Position numbers and translations under genes: made by a program. 57,586 bases of DNA, taken from NCBI GenBank assembly GCA_964425225.1, contig CAYRMD010000023.1, positions 1-57,586 on the forward strand, given 5' to 3'. Positions 44,961-54,384 of the stretch are shown here, in pieces. The DNA is from BPJU01 sp964425225 (GTDB taxonomy: Bacteria > Planctomycetota > Planctomycetia > Pirellulales > Pirellulaceae). Position 1 is the stretch's first letter. The number at the start of each line of letters is the position of its first letter. The notes below the pieces were generated by a model, which was not told the origin of the DNA, made no database searches, and worked only from the letters and a program-made list of their open reading frames with translations.

Positions 44961-47165
44961 GTGGCGGAAACGCAGTTTGTGGCGACTGCTTCCGATCTAC
45001 CTTTTCGGGTCGTGCGCGATGCGGCCGGTGTACCACACATTCATAGTGATTCGTTTTCGAACGCTCTTTTCGGTCTTGGCTACATGCATGCTTTGGACCG
45101 TGGTACACAGCTCCTTTTTGCTCGCAGCATTGCTTCGGGCCGAGCTTTGGAACAGATTGCCGATCGACCCGAGCTGGAGGAAACCGATCTATTTTTCCGC
45201 CGCATCGGATTGCACTTACGACTGGATGAAGAATTCCAGGCTTTGGCACCCGCTACGCAGCAATTGCTCGAGATCTACACACATGGAGTCAACGCGGGGC
45301 TACGCAGCCTGGGGCGCACCTGGCCCATGTGGGCTGTCGGATACGAAGTCTGCCCGTGGGACGTTGCCGGCGTGCTCCTCATCGGACGTTTGCTGAGTTT
45401 TGGAGGTTTGGTCGTCAGTCAGTTAGAAAATGAGCGGATTCTGCTGGAACTGATCCATGCAGGCGCCGATGAGCTTACGTTACGGGAGCTGTTTTGGCCG
45501 CGCCTCGACGGCGTGAAGTTCGACTGGTTGCGCGCGTTGCATTTGGCAAACCGCTTGTCCAACCAGGCGGTGGAACTGTTGACGGATTTGCCTCGCCTGG
45601 CCGGAAGCAACGCGTGGGCAATCGGTCCGGAACGGAGTGCTTCCGGCTGTGCGATGCTGGCAGCCGACCCCCATTTGGAAATCAACCGGTTACCGGCAAT
45701 TTGGTATGAGGCAGTGTTAACCTGGGGGAACGATCAGTACGTCATGGGAGCTTCGCTCCCGGGTTGTCCGTTATTCGCGGTAGGCCGGTCGCGCTATGTG
45801 GCCTGGGGCGTGACGCATATGAAGGGTGACTTGGTTGACTTCTTTGTCGAACAATGCCGCAAATGGCGGGGCGGATGGCAGTATCGGCGCGGTCGCCGTT
45901 GGTTGGACTTGCGGTTGCGTCGCGAGCAGATCCGGCGGCGCGGAGGTACACCTCTGCAATTGGATATCTGGGAAACGGACCTGGGGCCTTTAGAGAGCAA
46001 TCCGGACCAGGTGGGCGAAGGTTTTCACCTGGTGACACGGTGGACGGGTGCTGATCTGCACGGCAGTGGGGCTCTCGCTACCTGGCTGCAACTTCTCCAT
46101 GCACGCTCGGTTGAAGAAGCCATGCGCCTGGTAGCGCATTGCCCGATACCATCCCTGTGTTGGGTCCTGGCAGACCGGCACGGCTCGATCGGATACCAGG
46201 CTTCCGGGCGGTTTCCCCAGCGCTCCGCGCCGTACGCCGGACTGGTCCCGCAACCGGCCTGGGAGCGCTCGCGTCATTGGCATGGATGGATTGCCCTCAA
46301 ACGCCTGCCCAGCTTGCTGAATCCGCCCGAGAACTTTGTTGCTGCCGCAAACGAAGAAGTTGCCACCGTCGACGGTTGGCCGTTAGTGACCCAGCCGGCT
46401 CCTGACTACCGCAAACAACGTATTTGTCAACTCCTGGAGAACCTGGACCGGACAACTTTGGGCGACTTCCAATCCATGCAATATGACGTCTACAGTGTGC
46501 ATGCGGAAAAACTTTTAGATCTTTTTCTGCCACATCTACCGGATGGTCCTCTTAAGAACCAACTTCGCCAATGGGATAAACGTTTCACCACCGACAGCGT
46601 CCAGGCCACGTGGTTTTTCCGGTTATATATTGCCGTAATCATCGAGATGTTGGGACATGCCGGTGGTATCGGTTGGCGCCGAACGTTGTACTTGTGTTCG
46701 CGTGCCGGTTATTCTTTAATGCTACTTACGGCGGTTGACCGATTGATCCAACGGCAGGATTCGCCCTGGTGGAAGGCGCGGCAAACCACTTTGGGCCAGA
46801 TCGTCCATCGTGCTGCGGAGCGCATTTGGGACTACCCGTCGAAGCCGTGGTGGGAAGTCAACAATTTTCATTTCACGGACCGATTTTTTGGCGCCCATCG
46901 CGTAGGGCGTTTGCTTGGCTTCCAATCGGTGCGGCATCCGATGCCGGGCTGTCATGCCACTTTGTTTTATGGGCACGTGCTGCAAACGGCTGGACGCGAA
47001 TTGACGTTCGCGCCTTCGTACCACTTCGTAACCGACCTATCGACGGACGAGGCCTGGACGAATCTTCCTGGAGGCCCCAGCGAAAATCGTTTTTCTCCCT
47101 GGTACCAATCCGACATCCCTCGCTGGCTCGGAGGTCAATACAAGCGTATTGCACCGCGCGTTTAG
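44961..47165 (+). CDS. Penicillin-acylase-family Ntn hydrolase
   Basis: A 734-aa protein starting at GTG 44961 (weak ribosome site). The order is typical of the family: DAAGVPHIHSDS near the start, a short alpha segment, then the autocatalytic serine S216 in LAGSNAWAIGPERS (the SNxW motif at the N-terminus of the beta chain), followed by LAADPHLEINRLPAIWYE and PGCPLFAVGRSRYVAWGVTH. Cleavage before S216 would create alpha and beta chains. Members hydrolyse amides such as beta-lactam side chains or acyl-homoserine lactones. Unlike most members it has no signal peptide, so it is probably cytoplasmic unless the start is wrong. Confidence 0.93.
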   Translation: MAETQFVATASDLPFRVVRDAAGVPHIHSDSFSNALFGLGYMHALDRGTQLLFARSIASGRALEQIADRPELEETDLFFRRIGLHLRLDEEFQALAPATQQLLEIYTHGVNAGLRSLGRTWPMWAVGYEVCPWDVAGVLLIGRLLSFGGLVVSQLENERILLELIHAGADELTLRELFWPRLDGVKFDWLRALHLANRLSNQAVELLTDLPRLAGSNAWAIGPERSASGCAMLAADPHLEINRLPAIWYEAVLTWGNDQYVMGASLPGCPLFAVGRSRYVAWGVTHMKGDLVDFFVEQCRKWRGGWQYRRGRRWLDLRLRREQIRRRGGTPLQLDIWETDLGPLESNPDQVGEGFHLVTRWTGADLHGSGALATWLQLLHARSVEEAMRLVAHCPIPSLCWVLADRHGSIGYQASGRFPQRSAPYAGLVPQPAWERSRHWHGWIALKRLPSLLNPPENFVAAANEEVATVDGWPLVTQPAPDYRKQRICQLLENLDRTTLGDFQSMQYDVYSVHAEKLLDLFLPHLPDGPLKNQLRQWDKRFTTDSVQATWFFRLYIAVIIEMLGHAGGIGWRRTLYLCSRAGYSLMLLTAVDRLIQRQDSPWWKARQTTLGQIVHRAAERIWDYPSKPWWEVNNFHFTDRFFGAHRVGRLLGFQSVRHPMPGCHATLFYGHVLQTAGRELTFAPSYHFVTDLSTDEAWTNLPGGPSENRFSPWYQSDIPRWLGGQYKRIAPRV

Positions 47166-47227
47166 AACCCAGTTCACATAGCCCGATGGGTTCAAAGCTT
47201 CTCGACACAGGCTAGGAGGTACTCGCG

Positions 47228-47437
47228 ATGGACCCTTCCCTCGCCAGCACCATCACCAAACAAGCGCGCTCCCTTGACCGAGACGCAACCTATCTATTGA
47301 CCTGTTGCAGACTCAGGATACAACGCCGCAGCCACTCACCGAAGTCACATGGCTCGACGCACGCGTGTTGGCTCCCACACCAATATCTGCCCACACCACA
47401 GCCTCATCGTTTCGCCGTCCGGAAACCACCGGACTAA
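47228..47437 (+). pseudogene. Short reading frame with a strong ribosome site, possibly a broken gene
   Basis: AGGAGGT lies seven bases before the ATG at 47228, as good as any in the window. The 69-codon frame starts MDPSLASTITKQARSLDRDA and then becomes an improbable His/Ser/Pro-rich tail. From about 47300 another frame continues more protein-like (LTEVTWLDARVLAPTPI). This could be a gene broken by a frameshift, or a functional peptide of 20-30 residues, or chance. No family is recognised. Confidence 0.25.
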
Positions 47438-47588
47438 TAGTCATTGCCAGCCGGTCTCTTGCACGGCACAGGCAAAACTTTACCGATCTGCTCGTAGTTT
47501 CTCACAACCGGGGTTCTGCCTTTCTTAGCGATTTGCTAGCGAAGGATTCATTCGTAATATGTCTGATAGCTCATTTAGTGAATCGCCT

Positions 47589-48515
47589 TTATCCCGAGCG
47601 GTCGCGACGCATCCAATCGATGCCCGAAAGGGAAGCCAGCGCCAATTGCAGCGCATGCGTACCGTTGCGGCCGAACCCTTGAGCTCGCACCGCTTCATAA
47701 AGCTGCTTGGCAAGTGCTAGTCCGGGCAAGGCAAGCCCCATACGATTGGCCTCGGCTAAGGCAATCCCCATATCCTTGATGAAGTGTTCCACAAAAAAAC
47801 CCGGGTCGAAATTGTTCTGAATAATGCGGGGCGCCAAATTGGATAACGACCAACTGCCGGCTGCTCCCGAAGCCACGGACTGTAAGACGGTCTGTAGATC
47901 CAATCCGGCACGGTAGGCATACAACAGTGCTTCACAGACGCCGATCATGTTGGTAGCAATAAGGATTTGATTCACCATCTTCGTATGCTGACCGGCCCCA
48001 GGCCCTCCTTGATACACAATCGTTTTTCCCATCGCTTCCCAGCAGGGCCGCAGTGCCTCAGCCACGTCGCGGTCCCCGCCGATCATAATCGACAAGCGTG
48101 CTTCGCGTGCTCCTACATCTCCACCAGAAACCGGAGCATCCAAAGCAAATACGCCTCGCTGCCGCGCCGCTTGATAAATCTCCTGGGCCAAGCTCGGTTC
48201 GCTCGTCGTCATATCCACGATCACACTGCCGGGCTTTGCACCTTGTAGGACTCCATCAGGCCCCAGAATCACTTCCCGCACATCCGAAGGAAACCCGACA
48301 ATGGAAAAGATGATGTCCGACTGAAGAGCTACGGCTCGCGGGCTGTCGGCCCACTGTGCACCGCTATCCAACAAAGGCTGTGCCTTGGATCGCGTCCGCG
48401 TATAGACGGTCATCGAAAACCCGCGGTTCATCAAGTGCCGGCACATGCTCGAACCCATCACCCCCAAGCCGATCCAACCCAATCGGGTCGTGCCGGGTTC
48501 AACATGAAGCGTCAT
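47589..48515 (-). CDS. Beta-hydroxyacid dehydrogenase (3-hydroxyisobutyrate / tartronate semialdehyde reductase family)
   Basis: 308 aa from ATG 48515, with AAGGAG eight bases upstream. The Rossmann start LGWIGLGVMGSSMCRHLMNRG binds NAD(P). Family motifs are VDMTTSEPSLAQEI, the substrate site DAPVSGGDVGAREARLSIMIGG, and the catalytic lysine in GAGQHTKMVNQI. It reduces or oxidises a short beta-hydroxyacid such as tartronate semialdehyde/glycerate or 3-hydroxyisobutyrate. It stands alone, convergent with the acylase region. Confidence 0.94.
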   Translation of the reverse strand: MTLHVEPGTTRLGWIGLGVMGSSMCRHLMNRGFSMTVYTRTRSKAQPLLDSGAQWADSPRAVALQSDIIFSIVGFPSDVREVILGPDGVLQGAKPGSVIVDMTTSEPSLAQEIYQAARQRGVFALDAPVSGGDVGAREARLSIMIGGDRDVAEALRPCWEAMGKTIVYQGGPGAGQHTKMVNQILIATNMIGVCEALLYAYRAGLDLQTVLQSVASGAAGSWSLSNLAPRIIQNNFDPGFFVEHFIKDMGIALAEANRMGLALPGLALAKQLYEAVRAQGFGRNGTHALQLALASLSGIDWMRRDRSG

Positions 48516-49493
48516 GAACACGTCTCCTTGCCTATCGAGTGTGGCTCGCTCGCTTCTGTGTTGGCTGTCTAACGTCACGTGGCCGAAAATGCAAGGGGGG
48601 AGAACTACCAATCCAAATTAGCCCAAGCGGCCATCGAAATCGGATGGCTCGGGTCCATAGCGCCGGGCCGAAGACGACGCGTCGCCTTCACGCTACCCCC
48701 AAATAACTACTGAGCGACCTCGTGCATGTTGTGCGACTTGTCTTCGTCTTGACGGTCGGTGCGTTGATCGCGCAGTGTACTAGGCGGTCATGCAGGTTCG
48801 GCGTTTGCGTGTGTGCTCCCTGGTGGAAGCAAGATTGGGACGAACTGGCAAAACGCAACGGCGCGGTTAGGCGAATGGCACTGGATGCGATGTGTGCGCG
48901 TCTCATGCGGAGGTGGGGCGTAGCTGTAACCGAGCTGTCTATCACCCGGGTTGCCCCTATCCATTTCGAAGATAGATACGTTTACAGAGCCGCGACCGTT
49001 AGGCCGCGGCAGAATAATCCAAGAAACCTCTACATAAGCCAGCGTTATTGCACCGGAACCTTTTGAAAAGTAGGCAGGTAGCAAGCAGAGACTCGGAAAT
49101 TCTTCGGCTGAGCTCAGAGTTCTTCTCGTGGCCGGTGGTGTGTACGCCGGAGTTTTGCACCACAAAGATACGGAGGGCACGCGGGAACGGGAACCGCCGC
49201 ATCGAACGTATCGCCAGCCGACAACGACCCCATCGAGCGAACATTTTGCTGGGCACTCGGTGGATCCGTGCTTCGTTAACGCTCCTTGCGCCTCTGCACC
49301 TGTGCGCCTTTGCACCTAAGCGTCTATGCGTTGAATTGAATTGGCCGCTCCCTAACGGTCGCGGCTCAGTTGAGCCCTCGCTCGATGGAGCGTCGGGCCT
49401 ACCGTTCATCGAACACCCAGAGCGCGGTGTGTCGGCCTACCAGGCTGAGTACAGGTGGTGATCGAGTTGTTCACACCGTTTTATGACGTGAGG
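48516..49493. repeat. 978-base gene-free interval with nested repeats
   Basis: GAGCCGCGACCGTTAGG (48987-49003) is the exact reverse complement of CCTAACGGTCGCGGCTC (49351-49367), enclosing 347 bases. Inside lie an AACCTCTACATAAG element (49024-49070), a facing CACCACAAAGATACGGAGG arm (49159-49178), and CTTTGCG-family arms at about 49285-49340. No transposase or supported gene occurs. Open frames here translate repeat text (NGRGSV on both strands) and are rejected. Confidence 0.7.
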
Positions 49494-50051
49494 TCAGAAA
49501 TGGCGTGGTTCAAGAATTTCCCGCAGCAGTATTGCTCGCCGCAACTCTTCCATGGACTGAAACAGCGTTTGGAATGATTCAGCAGACGGCGTTTCATACG
49601 TCGCTTCGGTGCCGCCAATCGTACCCACGTGGCGATCAATGACTTGATGGAGGTGAGCTTCAAGTTTGTCATCCACCAGATCGACTTCCGCGCCAAGCCG
49701 AGCGGCACGCTGCTCGAACTCCTGTGTATCAAGGTGCCTTTCGACGTGCGCGGCGACGTCTTCGTGGCGGGTTTCATCCGGCTTACCGCGAAGCGGTGCC
49801 GAGCGTTCCTCGCGCCCCAACTCTTGGCCCCTAGTCGGCGCTATGGGAGGTGCTTGTCTTATTGTATGCTCAGCCGGCGTCTGCATCGTGCCGCGTGACG
49901 GAGGAACTGTAGGGGGACGTGTGGCCTCGGGCGGTCGCTCCGAAAACGGCTTACCCATCCCCGCTTGCTCGTCGAGGACGACAATCTTCGGTTTGCGTGC
50001 TTTGCGCTGTTGAGCAGCTCGCTGCAAGAAAGCGTCCAGATCATCCGGCAT
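49494..50051 (-). CDS. Uncharacterised protein encoded with FloA
   Basis: A 185-aa soluble protein, starting two bases after the FloA stop. N-terminal DDLDAFLQRAAQQRKARK is helical and basic. The middle is Pro/Arg-rich and disordered. The C-terminal half has charged helices (VAAHVERHLDTQEFEQRAAR, then LVDDKLEAHLHQVIDRHVG) that could form a coiled coil, ending RRAILLREILEPRHF. I recognise no family. Tight linkage to flotillin suggests a microdomain-associated scaffold or adaptor. Confidence 0.8.
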   Translation of the reverse strand: MPDDLDAFLQRAAQQRKARKPKIVVLDEQAGMGKPFSERPPEATRPPTVPPSRGTMQTPAEHTIRQAPPIAPTRGQELGREERSAPLRGKPDETRHEDVAAHVERHLDTQEFEQRAARLGAEVDLVDDKLEAHLHQVIDRHVGTIGGTEATYETPSAESFQTLFQSMEELRRAILLREILEPRHF

Positions 50052-50053
50052 GG

Positions 50054-51115
50054 CTACTTAGTCCCCGCCCCCGCCTTAGCTGGTTGCATCGGACCGACAC
50101 CGGCAATAGCTCGCCGCATATCCGTGTCGGCCTGTACATTACGCAAGCGGTAGTAATCCATGATACCCAAGCGGCCTGAGCGAAAAGCGTCGGCCATGGC
50201 TCGAGGCACTTCTGCTTCTGCCTCGACGACCTTGGCTCGTGCTTGTTCGATGAAGGCGATCATCTCTTGTTCGGCAGCCGCGGCCATCGCGCGACGTCCT
50301 TCAGCGCGAGCTCGGGCCACGCGCATGTCGGCTTCGGCTTGATCCGCCTGCAAACGGGCACCAATATTGTCGCCAACGTCAATGTCAGCAATGTCGATCG
50401 ATACGATCTCAAATGCGGTTTGCGAATCCAGCCGGCGTTCCAAAACCGTCTTAGAAATACGGTCTGGGTTTTCTAGTACCTGCTTGTAGTTGTCGGCTGA
50501 GCCGATGGCACTGACAATTCCTTCACCGACCCGAGCGATGATGGTTTCCTCGGTAGCCCCCCCGATAATCCGTTGCAAGTTAGCGCGGACGGTCACGCGG
50601 GCTTTGACTTTCAACTGGATACCATCTTTAGCCACGGCATCCAACGAATCCCGCCCGGAAGCCTTTCCTGGACAATCAATCACTTTCGGATAGACACTCG
50701 TCTGGACCGCCTCCAAAACGTTGCGGCCTGCCAAGTCAATTGCCGTTGCTTGTTGAAAGGTCAAGGGTATGGTTTTTGCCTTGCGCGCTGCGATCAAAGC
50801 CCGTACGACCAACGGCACATTCCCGCCTGCAAGATAATGCCTTTCCAGAGCCCGTGTGGTAAGATCTGGGTCGTCGATACCCGCTTGAACAGCCATAATC
50901 TTCGCTTTAACGATCACGCGGCTATTGACCTTTCGAAAGGTCATGCCCAGGAGATCCCAAATCGTTATCCCCGCCCCCGTCAGATAGCTTTGGATCCACA
51001 AATTGAAGTAGGATAATAAAACAACAAGAATCGTTATCGCCACCAACAGCACAATAGCTGTAGCGATGAAAGCGAGGGTACTTGCGTCGATCTGTGCCCA
51101 AAGATGACTAGCCAT
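50054..51115 (-). CDS. floA: Flotillin-like protein FloA
   Basis: 353 aa from the ATG at 51115, chosen because GGGGGA lies six bases upstream; an ATG 21 bases earlier has no such site. An N-terminal membrane hairpin region (TLAFIATAIVLLVAITILVVLLSYF) leads to the FloA domain (LLGMTFRKVNSRVIVKAKIM, then GIDDPDLTTRALERHYLAGG), the SPFH-like core and a long Ala/Glu/Arg coiled coil (ARARAEGRRAMAAAAEQEMI). FloA organises functional membrane microdomains. NfeD proteins upstream are the usual partners. Confidence 0.96.
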   Translation of the reverse strand: MASHLWAQIDASTLAFIATAIVLLVAITILVVLLSYFNLWIQSYLTGAGITIWDLLGMTFRKVNSRVIVKAKIMAVQAGIDDPDLTTRALERHYLAGGNVPLVVRALIAARKAKTIPLTFQQATAIDLAGRNVLEAVQTSVYPKVIDCPGKASGRDSLDAVAKDGIQLKVKARVTVRANLQRIIGGATEETIIARVGEGIVSAIGSADNYKQVLENPDRISKTVLERRLDSQTAFEIVSIDIADIDVGDNIGARLQADQAEADMRVARARAEGRRAMAAAAEQEMIAFIEQARAKVVEAEAEVPRAMADAFRSGRLGIMDYYRLRNVQADTDMRRAIAGVGPMQPAKAGAGTK

Positions 51116-51533
51116 ACGATTTCCCCCGATCATCACTCGCGAAAGATGCGCTGGCCAAGATCATACAGAATGCGCCTTCGACTTTTGTATGGTGTACTGA
51201 TCGCCGCATACGTTGTCAAGCAATAGTAGGTATTTACGTTTGGATCTTGAATTTCACCGGGGTTTTCCTTGGTATCACGGGCCGGGTGTAGCTGCATCTT
51301 TTTGTGCTCGAGCAGATCTGACCGGCTAGGAGGTCGGTGTGCGCTTCTTAGCAAAGGCGTTCTCACATATTCCGCAGGATATTCAACGCAAAGGCGCAAC
51401 GAAAACAAGCCAAAACCACGTCGGTGCGCGGCGTGCGCCTGGAGGAACTGAGCACAGCTCTTAGAAAGAGATGGGCGCCGCAGGCTTGTTGCTTAAAATT
51501 TCCCGGAAAAAATTGCGGTCGACCACCGGCCAG
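51116..51533. other. Gap between floA and the short nfeD gene, with one repeat arm
   Basis: A single arm of the dispersed family (TTCAACGCAAAGGCGCAACG, followed by AAAACAAGCC) occurs at 51383-51411 with no clear facing arm. The gap contains the floA promoter candidate. The repeat separates floA from the nfeD pair, so the two may be separate transcripts. Confidence 0.5.
51191..51219 (-). promoter_or_regulatory. Candidate promoter for floA
   Basis: On the minus strand a perfect TTGACA (51219-51214) lies 17 bases before TACACC (51196-51191), about 75 bases upstream of the floA start. The -10 box is poor, so the call rests mainly on the -35 and spacing. Confidence 0.35.
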
Positions 51534-52127
51534 TTATGCGGATGGAGGCGGTTCATCCAAGGATTCGAGCTGCAGGTTATCAAAGGATTCCCCTGGACGG
51601 GTTAGCCGAGGGGTATCGGTTTTTTCGGGGGTTACTGGCACCGGTGCGACTACGATTCGGTTGGCGCTTACCGACACGACACGTACTGCCTGCCCCGGCT
51701 CGATGGCCCCCCCGCGGCTTACAGCATCGTAGAGTGTTCCATCGATGGCGATCACACCGCTTGGCAACATCTTACTTTTGGCCACTCCGATTTTACCGAG
51801 CAACTGATTGCGACGCCGCTGTTGTTCTTCGTCAGCCCATGTGGTGGCGTCTTCTTGCGAGGTAGGTCGGAGGAGAATTCGCCTGCCGATAGGGGTATGC
51901 GGCCAGACATTGATCGCCAATACAATAAACAACGGAATGACCACCATAGCCGACAAGAGTATAATGGCGCCATACGCGGTGCTGGAAGCGAATGCCAGCC
52001 AAATCGCAGCAACAAACGAAATCAGCGCTAGAACAGACAGCATACCTGTCGAAGGAATGAAGAGCTCCAACACTAAGAAAAAAATGCCTAAAATTAAAAG
52101 TAGGATGGGCCAAACATACGGTTCCAT
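51534..52127 (-). CDS. Short NfeD-like membrane protein
   Basis: A 197-aa protein with three to four N-terminal membrane helices (PYVWPILLLILGIFFLVLEL, then LSVLALISFVAAIWLAFAS and AIILLSAMVVIPLFIVLAI) and a soluble C-terminal OB-fold: GKIGVAKSKMLPSGVIAIDG, then YDAVSRGGAIEPGQAVRVVSV. This is the NfeD1b type that accompanies flotillins. It starts 13 bases after the long NfeD gene and is very probably co-transcribed with it. Confidence 0.93.
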   Translation of the reverse strand: MEPYVWPILLLILGIFFLVLELFIPSTGMLSVLALISFVAAIWLAFASSTAYGAIILLSAMVVIPLFIVLAINVWPHTPIGRRILLRPTSQEDATTWADEEQQRRRNQLLGKIGVAKSKMLPSGVIAIDGTLYDAVSRGGAIEPGQAVRVVSVSANRIVVAPVPVTPEKTDTPRLTRPGESFDNLQLESLDEPPPSA

Positions 52128-52140
52128 ACGGCAACGTACC

Positions 52141-54384
52141 TTACTGCCTCTCTATGGGTTGTACTTCGACGCGATTCCCGCGCACATCGACCACGCGAAC
52201 AGCCGTACCTGGCCGGACCAGTTCACCGGCGGTAATAACGTCCACCAATAATTCACCGAATTCTGCCTTACCGGCTGGTGCTAAAAGCGTAGTGGCAATG
52301 CCGACCTTATGCAACAGATGTGCGTAATCCACCAGGGCTTCTCGCCGCTCAAGATCGTCGACGCTCTGTTTGGGGGGGACCAGCATCAAATTGCGCAGCC
52401 ACGGTGCCTGAGGCAGGTAACGGCGCATCACATAAATCCCTAACCCGGTCCCTAATGCTGCTATCACGACTCCGTAGATGGACTGGGGCATTTGACGCAT
52501 CTGATAGCTATTTTGAGGAATCACAAACGTTTGACTGGCCAAGACGAGCGATATGACCATCATCAATGCTCCGCCGATTCCAAATACACCAAAACCGGGT
52601 AAAACGAATAGTTCGATCAACAAAAAGGCCAGACCTCCGACGAACAGGAGCACTTCCAACCAACCGGCGGTGCCGTTGAGGAATTGGGCCCAAAAAAAGA
52701 GGAGAAAGCATAGCCCCGATAAAAAGCCGGGCACCCCGATACCGGGCGTCGACGCTTCGATGATTAAGCCAAAGAATGCCAAGAACAACAGCGTGCGGCC
52801 AAACCAGGGCTGTGCCGCCAGTCGCTCCAAGCGGGCAATAAACCAACCTGGCTCCAGAACTTCCACGGGCGTCTGAATGCCGTAAAGTCCCGGCACCTGG
52901 TCTAACTGAACGCGTGCGAAGCGCACCAGTCCCAGACTTTCTAGTTCCGCAGCCGTAAGGCCGTCGCTTGTCTGCAAAGGGTCGAGCATCTGCCAGGCTT
53001 GCGGATCGGGCTGCTCTTCCAACTCCTCCCTCGTGAAGTATCGCTCCTCCGCCGTGCCCTGACGTCGGCAGCGGAACACCTGAGTTTTCGGACTGACCAT
53101 CGCATACCAGATGGACCAATCGCGTTGCTTCGACGCACAGATGGCGCGCACCGGTTGCCGCACTTCCATCAGCTCGCGATCCGTTAGATTGCGTTCTCCG
53201 GGTCCTCCCAGAATCGCCTCTTCGGAAAGCGCCAAATCGTCTGCGGCCATCGCGATGAGTGCTGCATCGACACGTGCCGCTCCGGACACATAAACACAGG
53301 TTCTAATCCGCCGGGAATCCAATTGTGCGAGAAAATCCGCCAACCGAATACTGTCTGCTGGGGATCCTCCTGGACTGTCTATATGAAGTAGCAGCAACAG
53401 GTATTCGCCGCGTTGCAGTCGATCTTGCACCAGCCGAATCGTACGGGTGACAAGCTCCGCATGGATCCGCCCCTGGATCGCGACACGAGCGACGGACCAT
53501 TGTGCATCGACCGGCGGCGCCTCGGACAATGCTGCCGGGGAAACCCCTAACTGACCAGCTAGCTCCCGTCGATCCTTGACCAGATGCGCTGCAAAGCCAA
53601 ATTTCAAACGCATGTCCCGCGCCTGGACGCGCAACAGGTCTCCGGCTGCCGATAGCGTCTCCTCCTTGCTTACCAGCGCCTGCCGGCGCAGGTCGGCGAG
53701 CTCCTGAGCAGAAACATAGCGGGTCGAACCATCCAGCAGCTCGACCCGGAAGATCTCCACCGCTGGATCAACCATGGCAAGGGCAACATCGGCCGGAAGT
53801 GTCCTCCGCCGGTCGGCAATACTCCGATATGCTTCGCGCACAGCAGCGTCAGGGGGCTCCATGGCATCAGCAGCCGGCCCGAAAAACGCGTCCTGGCCGA
53901 TCGCGATCTCTTCACAGGCTAGTGCCACAAGCACGGCATGCCCGCGTAAGCCTTTGGGCACGTACGCTACGGTCCGTACACGGCTCATCCGCTCACTTAC
54001 CAAAAACCGGGCAATAGCGAGGGCCCGTTCGAATTGACTCCCTTCGCCATAGTTCTCGTCACGGGAAATGAACTCCAACACACACACGGCACGAGCCCCC
54101 CCGCCGGGAGGCAAACGGCTCACATTTCTCTCCAACAGTGCGCGGATGCGTTGATCCACGTCACCGACCAACGGCAAATCGATGTGGATGACAAATGCCT
54201 CTGGCTGCGGTGGTCCGGAAGCTGCCTCCTGGCCAACCGCCCCAGGTTGTGCGCTTCCAACGGCGATCAGACCAGCCACCAACAATCCGACGCCCGGCAC
54301 CGCACGTCGCATTCGAACGAGCCACTGCTCTAGCCGCGTTGACTGGCTCACTCGACCTCGCCTCGCTGTCCTTACACCACTCAT
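52141..54384 (-). CDS. Long NfeD protein with ClpP/SPP-type protease-like domains
   Basis: A 747-aa protein with GAGGAGGAG just before the ATG. A signal peptide (VGLLVAGLIAVGSAQPGAVGQ) is followed by two ClpP-class domains (about 60-210 and 290-450), four or so membrane helices (about 540-660) and a C-terminal NfeD OB-fold. The second domain has HIDSPGGSPADSIRLADFL, the usual oxyanion segment. At the catalytic serine position it reads GAARVDAALIAMAADD where active members have ASAGA; the first domain reads LRGHAVLVALACEE. By this eye alignment both nucleophiles are missing, suggesting a non-proteolytic scaffold. Confidence 0.9.
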   Translation of the reverse strand: MSGVRTARRGRVSQSTRLEQWLVRMRRAVPGVGLLVAGLIAVGSAQPGAVGQEAASGPPQPEAFVIHIDLPLVGDVDQRIRALLERNVSRLPPGGGARAVCVLEFISRDENYGEGSQFERALAIARFLVSERMSRVRTVAYVPKGLRGHAVLVALACEEIAIGQDAFFGPAADAMEPPDAAVREAYRSIADRRRTLPADVALAMVDPAVEIFRVELLDGSTRYVSAQELADLRRQALVSKEETLSAAGDLLRVQARDMRLKFGFAAHLVKDRRELAGQLGVSPAALSEAPPVDAQWSVARVAIQGRIHAELVTRTIRLVQDRLQRGEYLLLLLHIDSPGGSPADSIRLADFLAQLDSRRIRTCVYVSGAARVDAALIAMAADDLALSEEAILGGPGERNLTDRELMEVRQPVRAICASKQRDWSIWYAMVSPKTQVFRCRRQGTAEERYFTREELEEQPDPQAWQMLDPLQTSDGLTAAELESLGLVRFARVQLDQVPGLYGIQTPVEVLEPGWFIARLERLAAQPWFGRTLLFLAFFGLIIEASTPGIGVPGFLSGLCFLLFFWAQFLNGTAGWLEVLLFVGGLAFLLIELFVLPGFGVFGIGGALMMVISLVLASQTFVIPQNSYQMRQMPQSIYGVVIAALGTGLGIYVMRRYLPQAPWLRNLMLVPPKQSVDDLERREALVDYAHLLHKVGIATTLLAPAGKAEFGELLVDVITAGELVRPGTAVRVVDVRGNRVEVQPIERQ

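Noticed and set aside
48722..49066. 114-codon plus-strand frame with a signal-like start
   Set aside because: Its C-terminal part is translated from the GC-box and AACCTCT repeats, and no ribosome site precedes it.
48987..49367. Inverted-repeat segment as an insertion sequence
   Set aside because: No transposase frame and no evident target duplication; recorded as a composite repeat only.
49048..49461. 137-codon plus-strand frame
   Set aside because: It encodes repeat-derived text (NGRGSV, and CAFAPKRLCV from CTTTGCG arms) with counterparts on the other strand.
51133..51408. 91-codon minus-strand frame ending just before floA
   Set aside because: The first third is repeat sequence, the internal ATG has only a weak ribosome site, and the candidate floA promoter lies within it.
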